Below are positions 1 through 12,486 of a stretch of DNA of 64,000 bases, one piece after another (position 1 is the stretch's first letter; each line of letters begins with the position of its first letter). The stretch is from Tubulanus polymorphus (Eukaryota > Nemertea > Palaeonemertea > Tubulaniformes > Tubulanidae). The DNA is taken from NCBI RefSeq assembly GCF_964204645.1, contig NC_134035.1, forward strand, positions 3,114,001 through 3,178,000. The letters are read 5' to 3'. The position numbers were made by a program, and so were the translations under genes. A model generated the notes under the pieces. The model ran no database searches. It was not told the DNA's origin and saw nothing but the letters and a program-made list of their open reading frames with translations.

Positions 1-949
1 CTAGGGTTTGTTACGACGGTAGTACCACCACGGGGGTTAGCGGAATATTACTCTATTTACAGAGTTATTCATTAGAGAAATGATCGTTGAGAACATATAG
101 TTTCAGTAAAAATATTGACATCGAAGTTGATTATTTGAACGTTGATCGTCTGTCTGATATTTCCTCGCCTCGTGTAATGAGGAAACTTTAAAAGTGCTGG
201 AAGCTGTTGAATGCTGAACAGACTATAGAATACCCTGATGTGCCGTTCCGTTCATTTCAGCACCGACGCGTAATGATTGATGCTGATCTCAATGGAATTT
301 TCTAATGGAAATTCAGAGAAGCGAAATAAATCAAATCAGGATATAAGCCGCGATCGCACGAGCATTTTTGGCCAGTGCCAAATTTGGCAACCAATCAGTG
401 GTTTACGCTTTCAAATTCGACACGGGCCAAATTTGACTCGGGCCTGATGCGGGCCGATTCGGCCCTGGCTTAATCATCTCGTTGTGATCGTGGCTATAGG
501 TTCTCTATTCAACCTAAACTGGTCAAAGTTAAGTTATCTTTTCTCTTAAAACGTGTACTGCCAGACTTTTGCAACCAAACTAACCGAGGAACTACTGTAT
601 ATATAGCGTAAGTGAAGTTTCACTTGTGTCGTCGAGTTGTCCTTTACGTCGCGCGGGTATCATAGTGATTTTGTTGCCATATCGACAACCGTATCCTAGC
701 ATTTATCGTAATTGAAAGAGTAGGCAGCTAGCGATCCTAGGGAGGGTAGATTAAAGGTAATTAGACGAACTGGAACTTTTTCAACGCAGAGATGGGATAT
801 CAATAGTGAAATTGTTATTGCAGTAATCCACAAGGATGTAGTTTTTGATCAAATGCCAGACTCGAGGCTAGGAAATGTTATCTTCGTCGCGTTTATGTTT
901 TCCTCGTGTACTCGTCAGCAATGTTTGTCATTCAGGTTTATGCGCAGCC
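1..949. other. Upstream region of IMMP1L, no gene recognised
   Basis: I see no convincing coding exon here. The stretch contains a foldback repeat (341-500, listed separately) and probably the promoter and 5' UTR of IMMP1L. Open frames that begin at 853 and 875 are upstream extensions or shadows of IMMP1L exon 1. Confidence 0.5.
341..500. repeat. Foldback repeat, arms around TAAGCC-CGATCGCACGAG
   Basis: The left end (341-360) is an imperfect inverted match to the right end (480-500): GCCGCGATCGCACGAG against the complement of CTCGTTGTGATCGTGGC. The interior is rich in GGGCC and CAAATT. A related element lies at 49389-49648 inside the tectonic gene, with the same GATCACG ends and an internal CACGGGCCAAATT. 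The terminal inverted ends and two dispersed copies suggest a MITE-like element. Confidence 0.55.
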
Positions 950-2906
950 ATGACGGTTGGGGCTCGAACGGCCAGGCATCTCTTCAATGTAGTCAAGTAT
1001 GGCTGTATGGCTCATTGTCTAGTGGAGTTCACAGGAACCGTCGTACAGGTGAGCAGGATTCAAGCTGGCCGAATTCATAAATCGATTTCCTAGTGGTACG
1101 AATCATATGTTTGTTTGTTTCAGTGTGATGGGCCATCGATGTCGCCGACATTGAAGTCTAGGGATCTTGTTCTTGCTGAAAGGCTGTCTGTTGGTCTTCG
1201 GAAAATCGTACCGTACGTATAGGCCTACGTAACGTTAATATCTTTTCCATTTCAGGCTGTCAAGCATTATCCCTGCTTTCCAAAATTTAGCGTGATTTTT
1301 TGGTGAAGAAGGTGCTTTTTCCCTACTTACAAAAATGCAGTCCTCTTGCTGAAATTCTGAACGTCTGCGTGTTTTGAATTTCCGTATCCATGGTAAAAGT
1401 TCTGGTACTGCCACCTCAGAAGTCGATACCAATCATACCCGTGCAGCATGTTTTCAATGGTGAACGTGCCAGAAAATAAGACTTGAGAATATTGGAAACA
1501 AAGTATTTGAGAATGGAATATGTAATGGCCCCAGTGAAGCCATCGAAAATCCTGACCAAGTTGATCCTAACTCCCCACTTCACCTTTCAATGGTTCCACT
1601 TGACAGCCCGCCATTTCAATGAAACTCAGTCTCTGATCGTCATCAATTTCTATCTGAATTTCTATCTGTATTTTGAAGCCAGCTTTAATCATCTAGTCAA
1701 ATCACATGAAGTCTGTCTCAATTTGCTATTAAATCTTCTCTCTAACGTTTGCAGGGGTGACATCGTCATTTGCAAGTCGCCGACGAAGCCCGGACAACAG
1801 ATCTGCAAACGAGTGACCGCTCTAGAAGGAGAGTACGTCACAGTCAGTCATGGACCGGCGAAAGGAAAGATGTTTTACGTAAGTATATATACAGTTCCCC
1901 AAGGGTGGATCTAGGGGATGGTCTCAAGGGTCCGTCCACATGATGCCTGCGCCAACCCATTGAGGTGGCTCTTTTCGTCAAGACAGATATCATTTCGACA
2001 CGCCTCCACTCGGAAATTGCGACCTTTCAGGATGTTTCCTACACACAGATATACAGGAACCAGTTTTATAGACCGGTTATACCTTTAACCCAGGGGTTAA
2101 CTCTATTGGAAATTAATTGAGTTAGCCCCCGGGTTAAAGGTTATACCAGACTAGAAAACCATCCCAAGTATATCTTCAGAAATAACAAAACCCGAGGGTT
2201 CCCGATAGAGGTCCAAAACTTGACTGCTTTATTGGAGAAACGTCCTTTCTTTTCTTCTGGACCCCCGGCCTTCCAATTTTCTCAAACCTGCCTCTGTACA
2301 ACCCACGTACTCTTCAAAATATGATCACGTTTACGTCGATTACTGAATGGTTTTACGCTTAACGAGATGAAAATCGATCGTGACAAAATCGATCGTGATA
2401 GAAGAAATTTCCCAGCGGCGAAACGACAGACTCGAGTCTCGGTCTAGATTTTATGGTCTAGTATTGGGAAATGATTTGAGCACACAATCCTCAAATCCAG
2501 CAAAACCTAAAGACCTCATAAAGCAGCAAATTACTTTGATTTTCAAGATTTCCTTAACACGACCTCCCTATGCCAGTAGTATTAATATCATTCACTATAC
2601 CAGTCATACCACACACCACTATCTACGAATGTTGTTTACGAGAAATTAATTCCGTATTTTTTTCTCTCTTCTCTTTCGAAGGTTCCGCGGGGTCACGTTT
2701 GGCTCGAAGGCGACAACGGCGACAACTCGATCGACTCGTGTTACTACGGCGCCGTGCCGTACGGTCTGATCACGAGTCGCGTGTTCTGTCGCGTGTGGCC
2801 GCCCGCCAGTCTCACCAACAAGCAGTTCATCTTGCCGACGAACGTCACGCGCAACCCGGCCGTCTGCGACCAGAAACCGACCGGACCAGAAACCGACGAC
2901 GAGTGA
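950..2906 (+). CDS. IMMP1L: Mitochondrial inner membrane protease subunit 1 (IMP1-like signal peptidase)
   Basis: Four coding exons: 950-1048, 1124-1212, 1755-1878, 2682-2906; 178 aa, against about 166 aa for the human protein. It is an S26 serine peptidase of the mitochondrial inner membrane, where IMP1 and IMP2 remove sorting peptides from proteins delivered to the intermembrane space. The N-terminal [11 protein letters not shown] segment is the usual short membrane anchor. GPSMSPT holds the catalytic Ser (S38) and ICKRV holds the catalytic Lys (K81). GHVWLEGDN (about 108-116) and NSIDS match conserved boxes of the family. The C-terminus runs about 15 residues longer than usual and is Pro/Thr/Asp rich. 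I chose the ATG at 950 because it gives the family's N-terminal length; in-frame ATGs upstream (875 on) would add about 25 residues. An ATTAAA at 3031 may be the poly(A) signal. The intron 1879-2681 carries a foldback repeat. Confidence 0.93.
2060..2160. repeat. Foldback MITE (CCTTTAACCC-type) in IMMP1L intron 3
   Basis: The left arm (2068-2102, with CGGTTATACCTTTAACCC) pairs with the right arm (2122-2160, GGGTTAAAGGTTATACCAG) around a short AT-rich loop. A second copy with the same arms is at 44231-44339, inside another mobile element. Confidence 0.65.
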
Positions 2907-3320
2907 TTATTGCAATCGGTCCAACTGTAGAAAGTGTACAAAAAAAAGAAGAAGAACTACGAATCTATACTATAGAATAACGCGAGTTGGAAAATATACT
3001 ATAGTTCACAGTATTATTACATTTAAAAGCATTAAAAACTGCCAGTTATATGAATGAAATTCAGAATTCGAGATGCATTTCGCCGATTTCGAAGTTGCGT
3101 AGAGATCGAGTCCTGCTGAGAGAGCATTTCGTGAATATTTGGAAACTTTGTCTCGTAGAGATTGTGAAATAGAAATTAGAAAACGGTGAAAATGACTGAT
3201 GCCTTATTCGTTAGCGTTGGGATAGTTTTACATGTACAATATTGAGCAGTGTAAGTTGCAGTCGCACGGCTGCAGGTCATAATCTGGCTGTGAATTTAAA
3301 TCGGTGAAATTTAACTCCAG

Positions 3321-3473
3321 TGGAACCTCGTTACAACGATCTTTAGGGGACCAGAAAATCTGTTTGTTATATCCAGTATGCAATTAGTAAAATTGTCCTA
3401 TTTGGGGCGATATTCTAGGTTTACAATAACCGATAAATTGTTATATCAGAGGTTGTTATAATGAGGTTCTATT
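3321..3473. repeat. Foldback element, GGAACCTCGTTACAACG ends
   Basis: The left end TGGAACCTCGTTACAACGA is an inverted match to the right end TTGTTATAATGAGGTTCTA. The interior repeats the theme (TTGTTATATCCAGTATG). A partial related copy lies at about 40112-40210 (GTTCGTTATCCAGTATGG) in the subtilase gene. This is typical of a short non-autonomous DNA transposon. Confidence 0.6.
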
Positions 3474-4224
3474 ATTTCAGTTAACTCCACTTCGCTCGGT
3501 GGTTTTGGGACTGTAAATATCTCACCGACTGAGTGAGTTGACCCAGGGACATGTAAAAACAAGTTTACCGAATACTGTGCTGACAATCGGCGAAAAAGGA
3601 GGTTTTATCAAATAAGACTTTAATGCCCAAAACATTCAGTCGGTTTTGGCAGAGTTTTGGCAGAGTTGACCGGTACCCTGAGTAGGGCGGACTCTACCGT
3701 ACGCTTCCATATTGTGCATAATGTGGTTACGCAAGATTTGAAGCAATAACTGCTAAATATGAATTCGTCTGATCACTCGGGTGCGAATGGCTCCATTTCT
3801 ATGATTTGATATGGTGTACTTGTAAAAAGATTCATTTTTGTTAGAAACATTACGAAAAATTTGTAACTATCAGCCACGCAATGGTGGGATTCCGATTTAG
3901 TGGTGTTCAGCAGTTACCGATCCACCAGATGGTAGATTGCGACAGTATCGGCTCGCCCGCCGAGCGTGTTTGCCATATGACGGTCTATGTCAGTGTTTTA
4001 TTCAATAAGTAACAGTTTGAATAGACAAGCTGCATATATTGGATTGCGTGAATGAATATTTTTCCTCTAGACTGCATCTGGTGGTTTCCATGTATTAGAC
4101 TATATATAGCATGAGCCGTGCAGTCGAAGTCCGTTATAACGCTGTCATCCTTTTTAATACCACTATCACGATAGTGCCAACATTTTTCAGAGAACATATT
4201 TGCTCAATCAACCTCAAATTCAAT

Positions 4225-4290
4225 GATAAATACCATTCTGTTTAAGGCCAAAATCCATGTTTTTTGGCGTTAAACAGAATGGTATTTATC
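4225..4290. repeat. Perfect 21-bp hairpin inside a dispersed repeat
   Basis: The 21 bases at 4225-4245 (core AATACCATTCTGTTTAA) recur as an exact inverted copy at 4270-4290, with a 24-base loop. The flanks down to about 4130 also match, in reverse orientation, 36540-36710 (for example CAACCTCAAATTCAATG against CATTGAATTTGAGGTTG-like sequence). This is a dispersed repeat present twice in the window. Confidence 0.6.
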
Positions 4291-4594
4291 AACCGCGGCG
4301 TTATAGAGTACTTTTACTGTATATACCACATACCAGCTGAGCCCACGTTTACATACATGTTTGATCCGGATTTCTCATAAACTGGATGAATTGCATCTGT
4401 CCAAAATGATTCGGAATTAAGCTGGTTTTGCTGTACTAATGTCTAACACATAAATTGCACGTTATTCCCCGGTGTAATTTACATATTCGCTCGATTCAAT
4501 GAAAATGGCGTAAGGATCCAAGCTTCGTCGAAGAGGTGTAACTTTTGATAAGGGGCCATTCATAAGAGTACAATCACATCCACTGGGGAAAGGG

Positions 4595-4838
4595 TTAACC
4601 CTTTCCGTGCTGACTAATCAATACCCTATAGTGCTGGAGATAATTTGAAAATTTTTAGAAATTCCACCCTAGTGTGTTGAATAACTGGAATATCACTATA
4701 GTGCATCTACACCGCAGCGCAGTGTATCGTTAGTTACTAATATTTCACCATGTTTGACAGGTGCTGCCATTTTTCAAGAGAAATTACATCACTGATTTAT
4801 ACACCGCACTGCGGTGTAGACGCACTGAAAGGGTTTTA
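4595..4838. repeat. TTAA-flanked MITE, piggyBac-like, copy 1
   Basis: The left end is TTAA-CCCTTTCCGTGCTGAC and the right end GACGCACTGAAAGGG-TTTTAA. The interior contains near-palindromic CACCGC...GCGGTG blocks. It shares the same body with copies at 42948-43235, 44163-44498 and 51025-51220. A CCCTTT terminus with a TTAA target site is the signature of piggyBac-superfamily elements; no transposase is present. Confidence 0.75.
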
Positions 4839-7579
4839 AGGGCTACATCAAACTAAAAATGATCGAAACGAATTTTAGATGCGAGTACATACACTTTTAT
4901 GAATGACCCCTTAATTGACACCTCGTTATTTTGTTTTTGATTTGGATAAAGTTACCTGTTGTCTTGTAGGTATTAGTCAGTCAGTATGACGCATAATCAG
5001 TTGGTTTCACCTCTGGCTACAGTTCCACAGTTGTGTTGTTGTTTTGTTTGGACATTTCTCTCCGAGTTGAAGTACTAAAATTGGAAATGAGATCTAATAT
5101 TGACGCCGTTTGTAGATATCGAAATCAAAAAAACTGTCGAACTGTCCGAGAGTGTTACATCTATACCGTTTAGAATGGCTTAACCTTGTGAGATTTTGAT
5201 ATATCACTCTAACCCTATTTGAAATGTATGCGGGGCTGAGCCAGAATGTTACTTAACTGTAACTTTTCTGATGACAGGGCAATATAGATCATGTAAATAA
5301 TATCCCCAAAGCCGAGTACTGAAGGCTCAATACAAAAAAAAAATGGGTAAAGGTTCCTGCTTCAGAAAATGTTCACTATCTGAATCGTATTTGTTGCACT
5401 AATTAGGTCTTTAGGGCTTTGCTGCTTTGTAAATTGAGTTGAGAATACTTTATTTTTTGAAAGGCGCTATAAAATCTATTGTCCCTGTTGTCCAATTTAT
5501 ACCGCAAATACGGTCTGGCGTCTGTCTTGTAGATATGAATGCAATTATTGGATAAAGAATGGAAGAAATGTGCATGAAAATGAAAATAAAGAATGTTTGA
5601 AATGCTGAACACTAAAACTAGATACTGTTACCCTATTGAATACGAAAAAGAATTTCGACAAGGATTTCGATGTCACTAGCTTATCCATAAGTCCTCTCTC
5701 AAGTACCATCAGGTTAAATATTCCAGCTCTTATTGCATGTTTGACTACGATTTGAATTGATATTCGACCTGCGACTCGAGTGTATGCGAATTATGAAAAC
5801 AGTTTTAATAGTCAGGGTAAATGGGTGCTTTTCGCGCACTTTATAATATGTGTATTTTATTGTGTATATATATTTTTGAGATGCTTTTGCATTTTGCATT
5901 TTCCTTGTGTATAAGTTCTATCTCGGAGTACTCCAAAGTTCTCTATTGATGCCTTGACAGTTTTTGTGTACGCGCTGTCTTACATAAGCCGTATTTTTGT
6001 AAAAGTCTGATCCCGGTTCTTGTAATCGGCTATGTGTTTCTCTGCATGTTTTGTATGATAGTCTCTAAAAGAGTCAGTTCGTTTTGGAGTCCATGGTTTG
6101 TATGATGGACTCTAAAAATATTCGTTTTTGGAGTTCATGGTTGAATGCTTGCAAGTCGTTGGTTTTTTCTTAGTATATATGTTAGTGTATATGGTTCAAT
6201 TGCATTGATATCCTTTGAAAAAAAAGTGAATCTGAATTGTAAAAGATATTTTTCAGGTCCTGTGTATAGAAAGACATAGAATACGTAGAAACTTGTTGAA
6301 AGGTGATGAAAATACTGTAGTCAATATGAGTAGTTATCGTTTGCCTTTGATTATCGCATGTCCCGAACGAAACTTAAAACATGGTTCTCACAGTACAGGG
6401 AAATTGGGAAAAACTTGGGAATTTTGAAGTAATATTCCTAGTTAGGAAATATTTGGGAATTTGAGTAATTTTCCTCTAATCAGGCAAATATTTTGGGAAA
6501 TTAATTTACATTTCATGTATTGCATTTGCCGAGGGGAACTTTCTTCAGCAATTTCTTTTGAAAATTACCTTTAACCGGTAACCACTAAAATGTTGACTTA
6601 TAGTATGGCGATATCTGTTCATGTTTACGAAGGCCCAATTTTCTATTTGGGTAAATTGAAAAATCACCCATGAAATACTTGGGAAATTTTCATTCATGTA
6701 ACGGTGGGAACCATGTTGAATTTTGCCCAACTCTTCTTAAGTTTGAAGATTTATCAGGCGTAGTTTGTACGTATTGTAGGCATGTCGGTCAGCATCCTTT
6801 CGTCGCCAGTACAGCGACAAGTAATAAGTAGCTAGGCTTCGTTGACGACAGTAGTACACTCACTTACATTCGTTCGTGAACCAAATACATGTATTATATA
6901 GCAATACTTCTTGTAGTAAAACTGATCTAATTCATTCATTAGTAACAGGTAACCGTTTCGCGGCATTAAGGGTATGAACTGGATGTCCCATTTTAATAGG
7001 ACGATTTTTATTAAGAGTACCGGTAAAAAGCTATGTATATTTTTATGATATAATGTATGTAAATGTATGGATAATAAATTTCGTGAAAATATTCGAACTT
7101 CTTGATGAGTTTTTTTTAGGTCTTTTAGTTTTGAGGATTCATTTGACAGGAAAGACAGTAGTTCTAAGCTCATGCCCTTTGGGACCTTTTGCAGAACGAT
7201 TCCCATTCATGAAGTAAAAAAAAAAGTCTAAAGAATGAAATCATTTTTTGTTGCAACGATTGGTTAAACATTTGTCAATACAAAAGTGGAACTCTATCTA
7301 GATATATCTCTATTGCACGCTCGTATATGTGTATATACGTATGTCGTAGTGAACGGATATAACAGGTCACATATTCAACCAGTAAAGTCTATACCATTAA
7401 TACATGTAGTAAGTACGGTACATGAACTACGGGTTTAGTTTTAACGTAAATGAGTTGAATCCTATACGTTATCGATGCAACGATCCTAAATCTGGATGTA
7501 TACAAGTTTCATTCGAGCAAAAACTGATACCGTTAGTGAGTAAAATACTTCGCTTTTGTTTTCACGTATAGGTAGAATT

Positions 7580-9213
7580 ATGAGCTTTTACGATCGAATG
7601 ATGAACTCGCGGTTTGTGCTGCACACACTGTTAGGGATCGGAGTCGGTGTGCTGATATACAAGTCGAGGAAGGACAGAGCGAGAAGGAATGCTATTCAGC
7701 AGAAACTCAACTCAATACCGCCTGGTATGTGTCCAAAAGTCTTACATCTATCATATTCAAGCTTTTTCGCATTAACTGATTATTTTTATCATTTATCAAC
7801 TAATTTGCAGGTTTAAGTTATAGACAATGCGACGTAATGGAAAGCTCGCTGGACGTCGCTCACCGAGTCGGTGGTCTAATCGACACTAATGTCCTGTTTA
7901 TCGAATCAGATCGAGAAATCGGTAAAGAATTGGTGCAGAAATCCGTCGATTTGTTGTGGGATCGTTACATCATGTTGAGGTTGAAAGTCTTGACGGTGGA
8001 CACTGGCGCGCGGATACTGCCACGATTTCTGGTAGAAATGGAACGATCACCTGTGAAATGTCGAGTCGAATTACGAGACGGGAATGACTGGAAACAGGTG
8101 TTTGAGTCGGAGATTCTACGACCGCTTGACTGCGACGACGGTCCACTGTGGAGAGTGTGCATGCTGAATGTGGACGAGTTCAAATACGCGTTTGTGTTCA
8201 CGTTCCATCACGCGATCGTAGATGGCGCTGCGATCATGCAGATTTTAACCGAATTCCAACGAAACATAGATGTGTTGTTGCGAGGAGTTGAACCTCAGAT
8301 GCCAGACGACTACAGCGATCACAGCCAAGTCATAACACCTAACCTGTCCGAAATGTTGAAGAACGACCCACGGTATGCTTGGTCTATTTCTGATGTGACT
8401 ACCCCGTTACGATTAAGCAAAACAATGTCCACTCCTGACACCGGTTTGGCCGGTGAACTGAGCCGCACACTTGGACCGAAAGGGTCAATCGAATATAAAA
8501 CCAGTATCGAAGAGTTTGAACTTTCCGAAGTACAATCTTCAGCGTTGAGAAAGAAGTGTAAAGAAATGAAATGTACAGTTCATGGCGCTTGTACAGCGGC
8601 CGCTGCTTTGGCTTTGAGAAAATTGGCACAATTAAATGATATAGAAGATGAGTATCTTAGAACATTTCCAACCAGTTTAAACGTCAGTATGAGGAGATAT
8701 GTTAATGCTGCTATGAACGGTCGTTTGGGTAATTTCATTTCAATCATTGGTCTTCCTGTTATGTTGGTGAAGCCCGGCAGCCAAACTCCAGTTGAATTCT
8801 GGGAGCTAGCTCGCGAGTCTACCGAACAGGTTCATCTAGGACTGAACGACGGATTACAATTTCTCTTCACGAAGATGTTAAAGCTTATGCGTTATTTCGG
8901 CTCCGATCGTGGATTCTGTGATATGTGGTCGGGCGGCGGTGACAGTCCTCGTCATAAAATGTTCAATATATCCAATCGTGGTCTGTTCAAGAATGTTCCT
9001 GGTGAGCGTGTTACACGGATAACTGGGGTGTACTGGGCCACTGCCGAACACAGCTGCCCTATGGGCAGATTTACACATAACGTCGTCTCTTTAGACGATA
9101 AGATGTACTGGTCGGTTACTAATTACCTGAACGTAACGCGTCGAGAATCAGCGAGACAATACGCCGATCTGATCAAATCGATTTTAGTCGAAAATATAAT
9201 TCGTGTAGAATGA
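7580..9213 (+). CDS. Membrane-anchored HHxxxDG acyltransferase-like protein, array copy A
   Basis: Two exons, 7580-7724 and 7811-9213 (515 aa). Exon 1 encodes a hydrophobic anchor (about residues 12-27, FVLHTLLGIGVGVLIY) followed by a basic stretch (KSRKDRARR). Exon 2 encodes a domain of the chloramphenicol-acetyltransferase-like superfamily (condensation, wax ester synthase and alcohol acetyltransferase enzymes). The active-site motif is HHAIVDG (H181, H182, D186, G187). The later GRLGNFISIIGLPV and FNISNRGLF segments resemble the LGN..LP and SN.G motifs of wax synthase and alcohol acetyltransferase families. Members move an acyl group from a thioester to an alcohol or amine; the substrate cannot be read here. 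The start was chosen by identity with copies B and C. Copies B and C follow head to tail. Confidence 0.88.
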
Positions 9214-10220
9214 GAGAGATGCTATTAGTTCGGTTCACGAACACGAGTGTTAATTTGAATACGAAGGCTTCGTGCAATCCATTCCCTAGACTGGGAACCC
9301 GCCATTTGAATAATGTATAAATGTATAGCCAATCAGAGATCGTTTGTGATGAGACAATGTGTATATAAATGTAATGGTAAATATCTATGATAAGATCCTC
9401 AAATTCATGATAAATCACAAGTAGTTGTGTAACGATTTCTAGAACAGGGTTTCGCGTACGAACTTCCCGTCAACCGGATTATGAAAACTATGAATATGCA
9501 TGACAAGTAATGTCCAGCAAACGTTGAGTTTTGGAACTATTAAAGTAATGCTTTTTTCAGACAATATTCGATATAAAAAGCCCTTTTTGGGCTATTGGCC
9601 ATTTTGGCCTTTTTTCGTTGAATTAAAACTTTTAACTTCGGGATGTCAAGCTGTACAACGGGGTATGGGAGTCAGGACAGTCAACCGTGGTTCATGGCGC
9701 TGACGGTCGTTTCTTTACACCTGATGTTATATTATATATGTAAAAATATAAATAAAAAATTTCGGGTGAATATTCGAACTTTTATATGAGTTTTTAATTT
9801 TTTCTGTTGAGGATTCTGTGACGGACAGGGAGGCCCATTAATCTAAGTTCATGCCCATTGAGACCCTTCGCAGATCGATTTCCATCTATGATGTGAAAAA
9901 CGTCTAAAGAAAGTAATAAACTTTTGTTGCGAATCAACACAACGAATGTTTGAAAATGTAAAAGTAGAACTCCAGCTAAAAATAGCTCTATTGTGCGCTC
10001 ACGTATATAAAAATAGTGAGCGGGTAAAATAGGTCAAAATATTCAACCTATACCAGCAATACATGTAGTGGGTTCATGAACGATGTGGGTTTAGTTTAAG
10101 AGTTAAAGTATATTTGTGATCAAGGCAACGATCCTAAATCTGGATGTATACAAGTTTCATTCGAGCAAAAACTGGGACCTTTGTGAGTAAAATACTTCGT
10201 TTTCAAGAATCGGTAGCATT
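9214..10220. other. Spacer between acyltransferase copies A and B
   Basis: This holds the 3' UTR of copy A and the upstream region of copy B. From about 9740 to 10220 it is recognisably similar to 7050-7579 (shared ATATTCGAACTT, TCTAAATCTGGATGTATAC and TTCATTCGAGCAAAAACTG), so the duplicated unit includes about 500 bp of upstream DNA. A G+C-poor hairpin (AAAAAGCCC..GGGC, then TGGCCATTTTGGCC) lies at 9575-9610. Confidence 0.6.
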
Positions 10221-11849
10221 ATGAGTCTTTACGATCGTGTGATGAACTCGCGGTTTGTGCTGCACACACTGTTAGGGATCGGAGTCGGTGTGCTGATATA
10301 TAAGTCGAGGAAGGACAGAGCGAGAAGGAATGCCATTCAGCAAAAACTCAACTCTATACCGCCTGGTATGTATCTCAAGTCTTATATCTATCGTATTCAA
10401 GCTTTGTCGCAATAACTGATTAATTTTATCAAACTGTTTGCAGGTTTGAGTTACAGACAATGCGACGTTATGGAAAGCTGGCTGGACGTCGCTCACCGAG
10501 TGGGAGGTCTAATCGACACCAATGTCCTGTTTATCGAATCAGATCGAGAAATCAGTAAAGAATTGGTGCAGAAATCCGTCGACTTGTTGTGGAATCGTTA
10601 CATCATGTTGAGGTTAAAAGTCCTAGAGGTGGACACTGGCGCGCGGATACTGCCACGATTTCTGGTAGAAATGGAACGATCACCTGTGAAATGTCGAGTC
10701 GAATTACGAGACGGGAATGACTGGAAACAGGTGTTTGAGTCGGAGATTCTACGACCGCTTGACTGCGACGACGGTCCACTGTGGAGAGTGTGCATGCTGA
10801 ATGTGGACGAGTACAAGTACGCGTTTGTCTTCACGTTCCATCACGCGATCGTAGATGGCGCTGCGATCATGCAGATTTTAACCGAATTCCAACGAAACAT
10901 AGATGAGTTGTTGCGAGGAGTTGAACCTCAGGTGCCAGACGACTACAGCGATCACAGCCACGTCATAACACCTAACCTGTCCGAAATGTTGAAGGACGAC
11001 CCACGTTATGCTTGGTCTATTTCTGACATAGCTACCCCGTTACAATTAAGTAAAGTAATGTCCAGCACTGACACCGGTTTGGCCGGTGAACTGAGCCGCA
11101 CACTTGGACCGAAAGGGTTAATCGAATATAAAACCAGTATCGAAGAGTTTGAACTTTCCGAAGTAGAATCTTCAGCGTTGAGGAAGAGATGTAAAGAAAT
11201 GAAATGTACAGTTCATGGCGCTTGTACAGCGGCCGCTGCTTTGGCCTTGAGGAAATTGGCGCGATTAAACGGGATAGAAAATAAATATCTTAAAACTTTT
11301 CCAACCAGTTTTAACGTCAGTATGAGGAGATATGTTAATGATGTCGATATGAAAGGGCGCTTAGGTAATTTCATTTCACTAATCGCTCTTCCGCTTGTAT
11401 TAGTGAAGCCCGGCAGCCAAACTCCAGTCGAATTCTGGGAGCTAGCTCGCGAGTCTACCGAAAATGTTCATCTAAGACTGAACAACGGATTACAGTTCGT
11501 CTTCACAAAGACTTTAAAGCTTAGAGGTAATATCGGCTCCGATCGTGGATACCGTGATATGTGGTCGGGCGGCGGTGACAGTCCTCGACATAAATTGTTC
11601 AATATATCCAATCGTGGTCTGTTCAAGACTGTAACTCCGGATGAGCGAGTTACACGTATAACGGGGGTGTACTGGGCCACTGCCGAACACAACAGCGCTA
11701 TGGGCAGATTCGCCCATAACGTCGTCTCTTTAGACGATAAGATGTACTGGTCGGTTACTTATTACCTTAACGTCACGCGTCGGGAATCTGCGAGACAATA
11801 CGCCGATCTGATCAAATCGATTTTAATCGAAAATATATCTGAAGACTGA
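10221..11849 (+). CDS. Membrane-anchored HHxxxDG acyltransferase-like protein, array copy B
   Basis: Two exons, 10221-10365 and 10444-11849 (516 aa). It has the same architecture as copy A: anchor exon, phase-1 intron of 78 bp, then the catalytic exon with HHAIVDG intact. Exon 1 and the first two-thirds of exon 2 are almost identical to copies A and C. The C-terminal third differs more: GNIGSDRGYRDMW, an extra residue in VTPDERVTR, and VDMKGRLGN instead of AAMNGRLGN. I see no stop or frameshift, so it should be functional. It may have a different substrate preference from A and C, but that is inference only. Confidence 0.87.
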
Positions 11850-11884
11850 GAGAGATACAAGATCGGGTCCGGGACCAAATTACT

Positions 11885-11947
11885 TTAATAATAATTAATA
11901 ATAATTTAATAATAATTTAATAATAATAATAATAATAGTAATTAATA
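11885..11947. repeat. (AAT)n microsatellite
   Basis: A run of AAT and TAAT units directly after the copy B stop codon. Confidence 0.85.
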
Positions 11948-12486
11948 ACTTTACTGTATTCCGGATCCAGAAAGGTATTCTGTTCAGGGCACCTTTCTTT
12001 GGCCACTGGCCAATTAACAGACACCCGTGTGGCATCATTAAGGCTCCGAACACTAAGGTGTTGGAGAATATATGTAATCAGGTGATGAAGATGCCGCACG
12101 TGTGACTGATTCTTAGGACAGGGTTTTCGTACGATCTTCATCTCACCAAGTGACTTATAAAACTGTGGACACTATACAAGCGTTCCAGAACTATATCGGG
12201 CATATAAGGCTGTTGGGACCGTTTAAATTATCATTTTTCAGCCAAGATTCAAAAGGAACAGCCATTTCGGACTGTTTGCTAGGCTCTTCTTCGTTAGATT
12301 ACAACATCTAACATCATTATCCAGAGGAACGTATGGAAAGGAAGACGGTCAACCGGATGGTTCCTGGATTCCTATCATACCATTATGCACCATATAGATT
12401 AATGAACATTAAACGGGCCTCGATTATTGCTCGATTATATGCAGTGACTGCTAATGTACATGAATAAAAAGATGTTAATTAATAAA

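Larger units (their letters stand above)
2907..7579. other. Gene-free stretch with repeats between IMMP1L and the acyltransferase array
   Basis: I find no exon with family similarity here. The stretch holds the IMMP1L 3' UTR, a foldback element (3321-3473), a short hairpin element (4225-4290), a TTAA-flanked MITE (4595-4838), and AT-rich sequence with GGGAAATTTGGGAA-like runs at 6390-6700. The last 500 bases before 7580 are similar to 9740-10220 and belong to the duplicated acyltransferase unit. Confidence 0.6.

Noticed and set aside
1483-1914. 143-aa open frame before and across IMMP1L exon 3
   Set aside because: Only residues from the GDIVICKSP point on belong to IMMP1L. The upstream part is intron ending in a TTTGCAG acceptor.
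2570-2980. 136-aa frame over IMMP1L exon 4
   Set aside because: It is a different reading frame of the real exon; the Arg-rich look comes from the GC-rich code of the true frame.
7965-8201. 78-aa antisense frame repeated in all three acyltransferases (also 10598-10834, 13050-13286)
   Set aside because: It is conserved only because the sense DNA is nearly identical; there is no domain and no start context.
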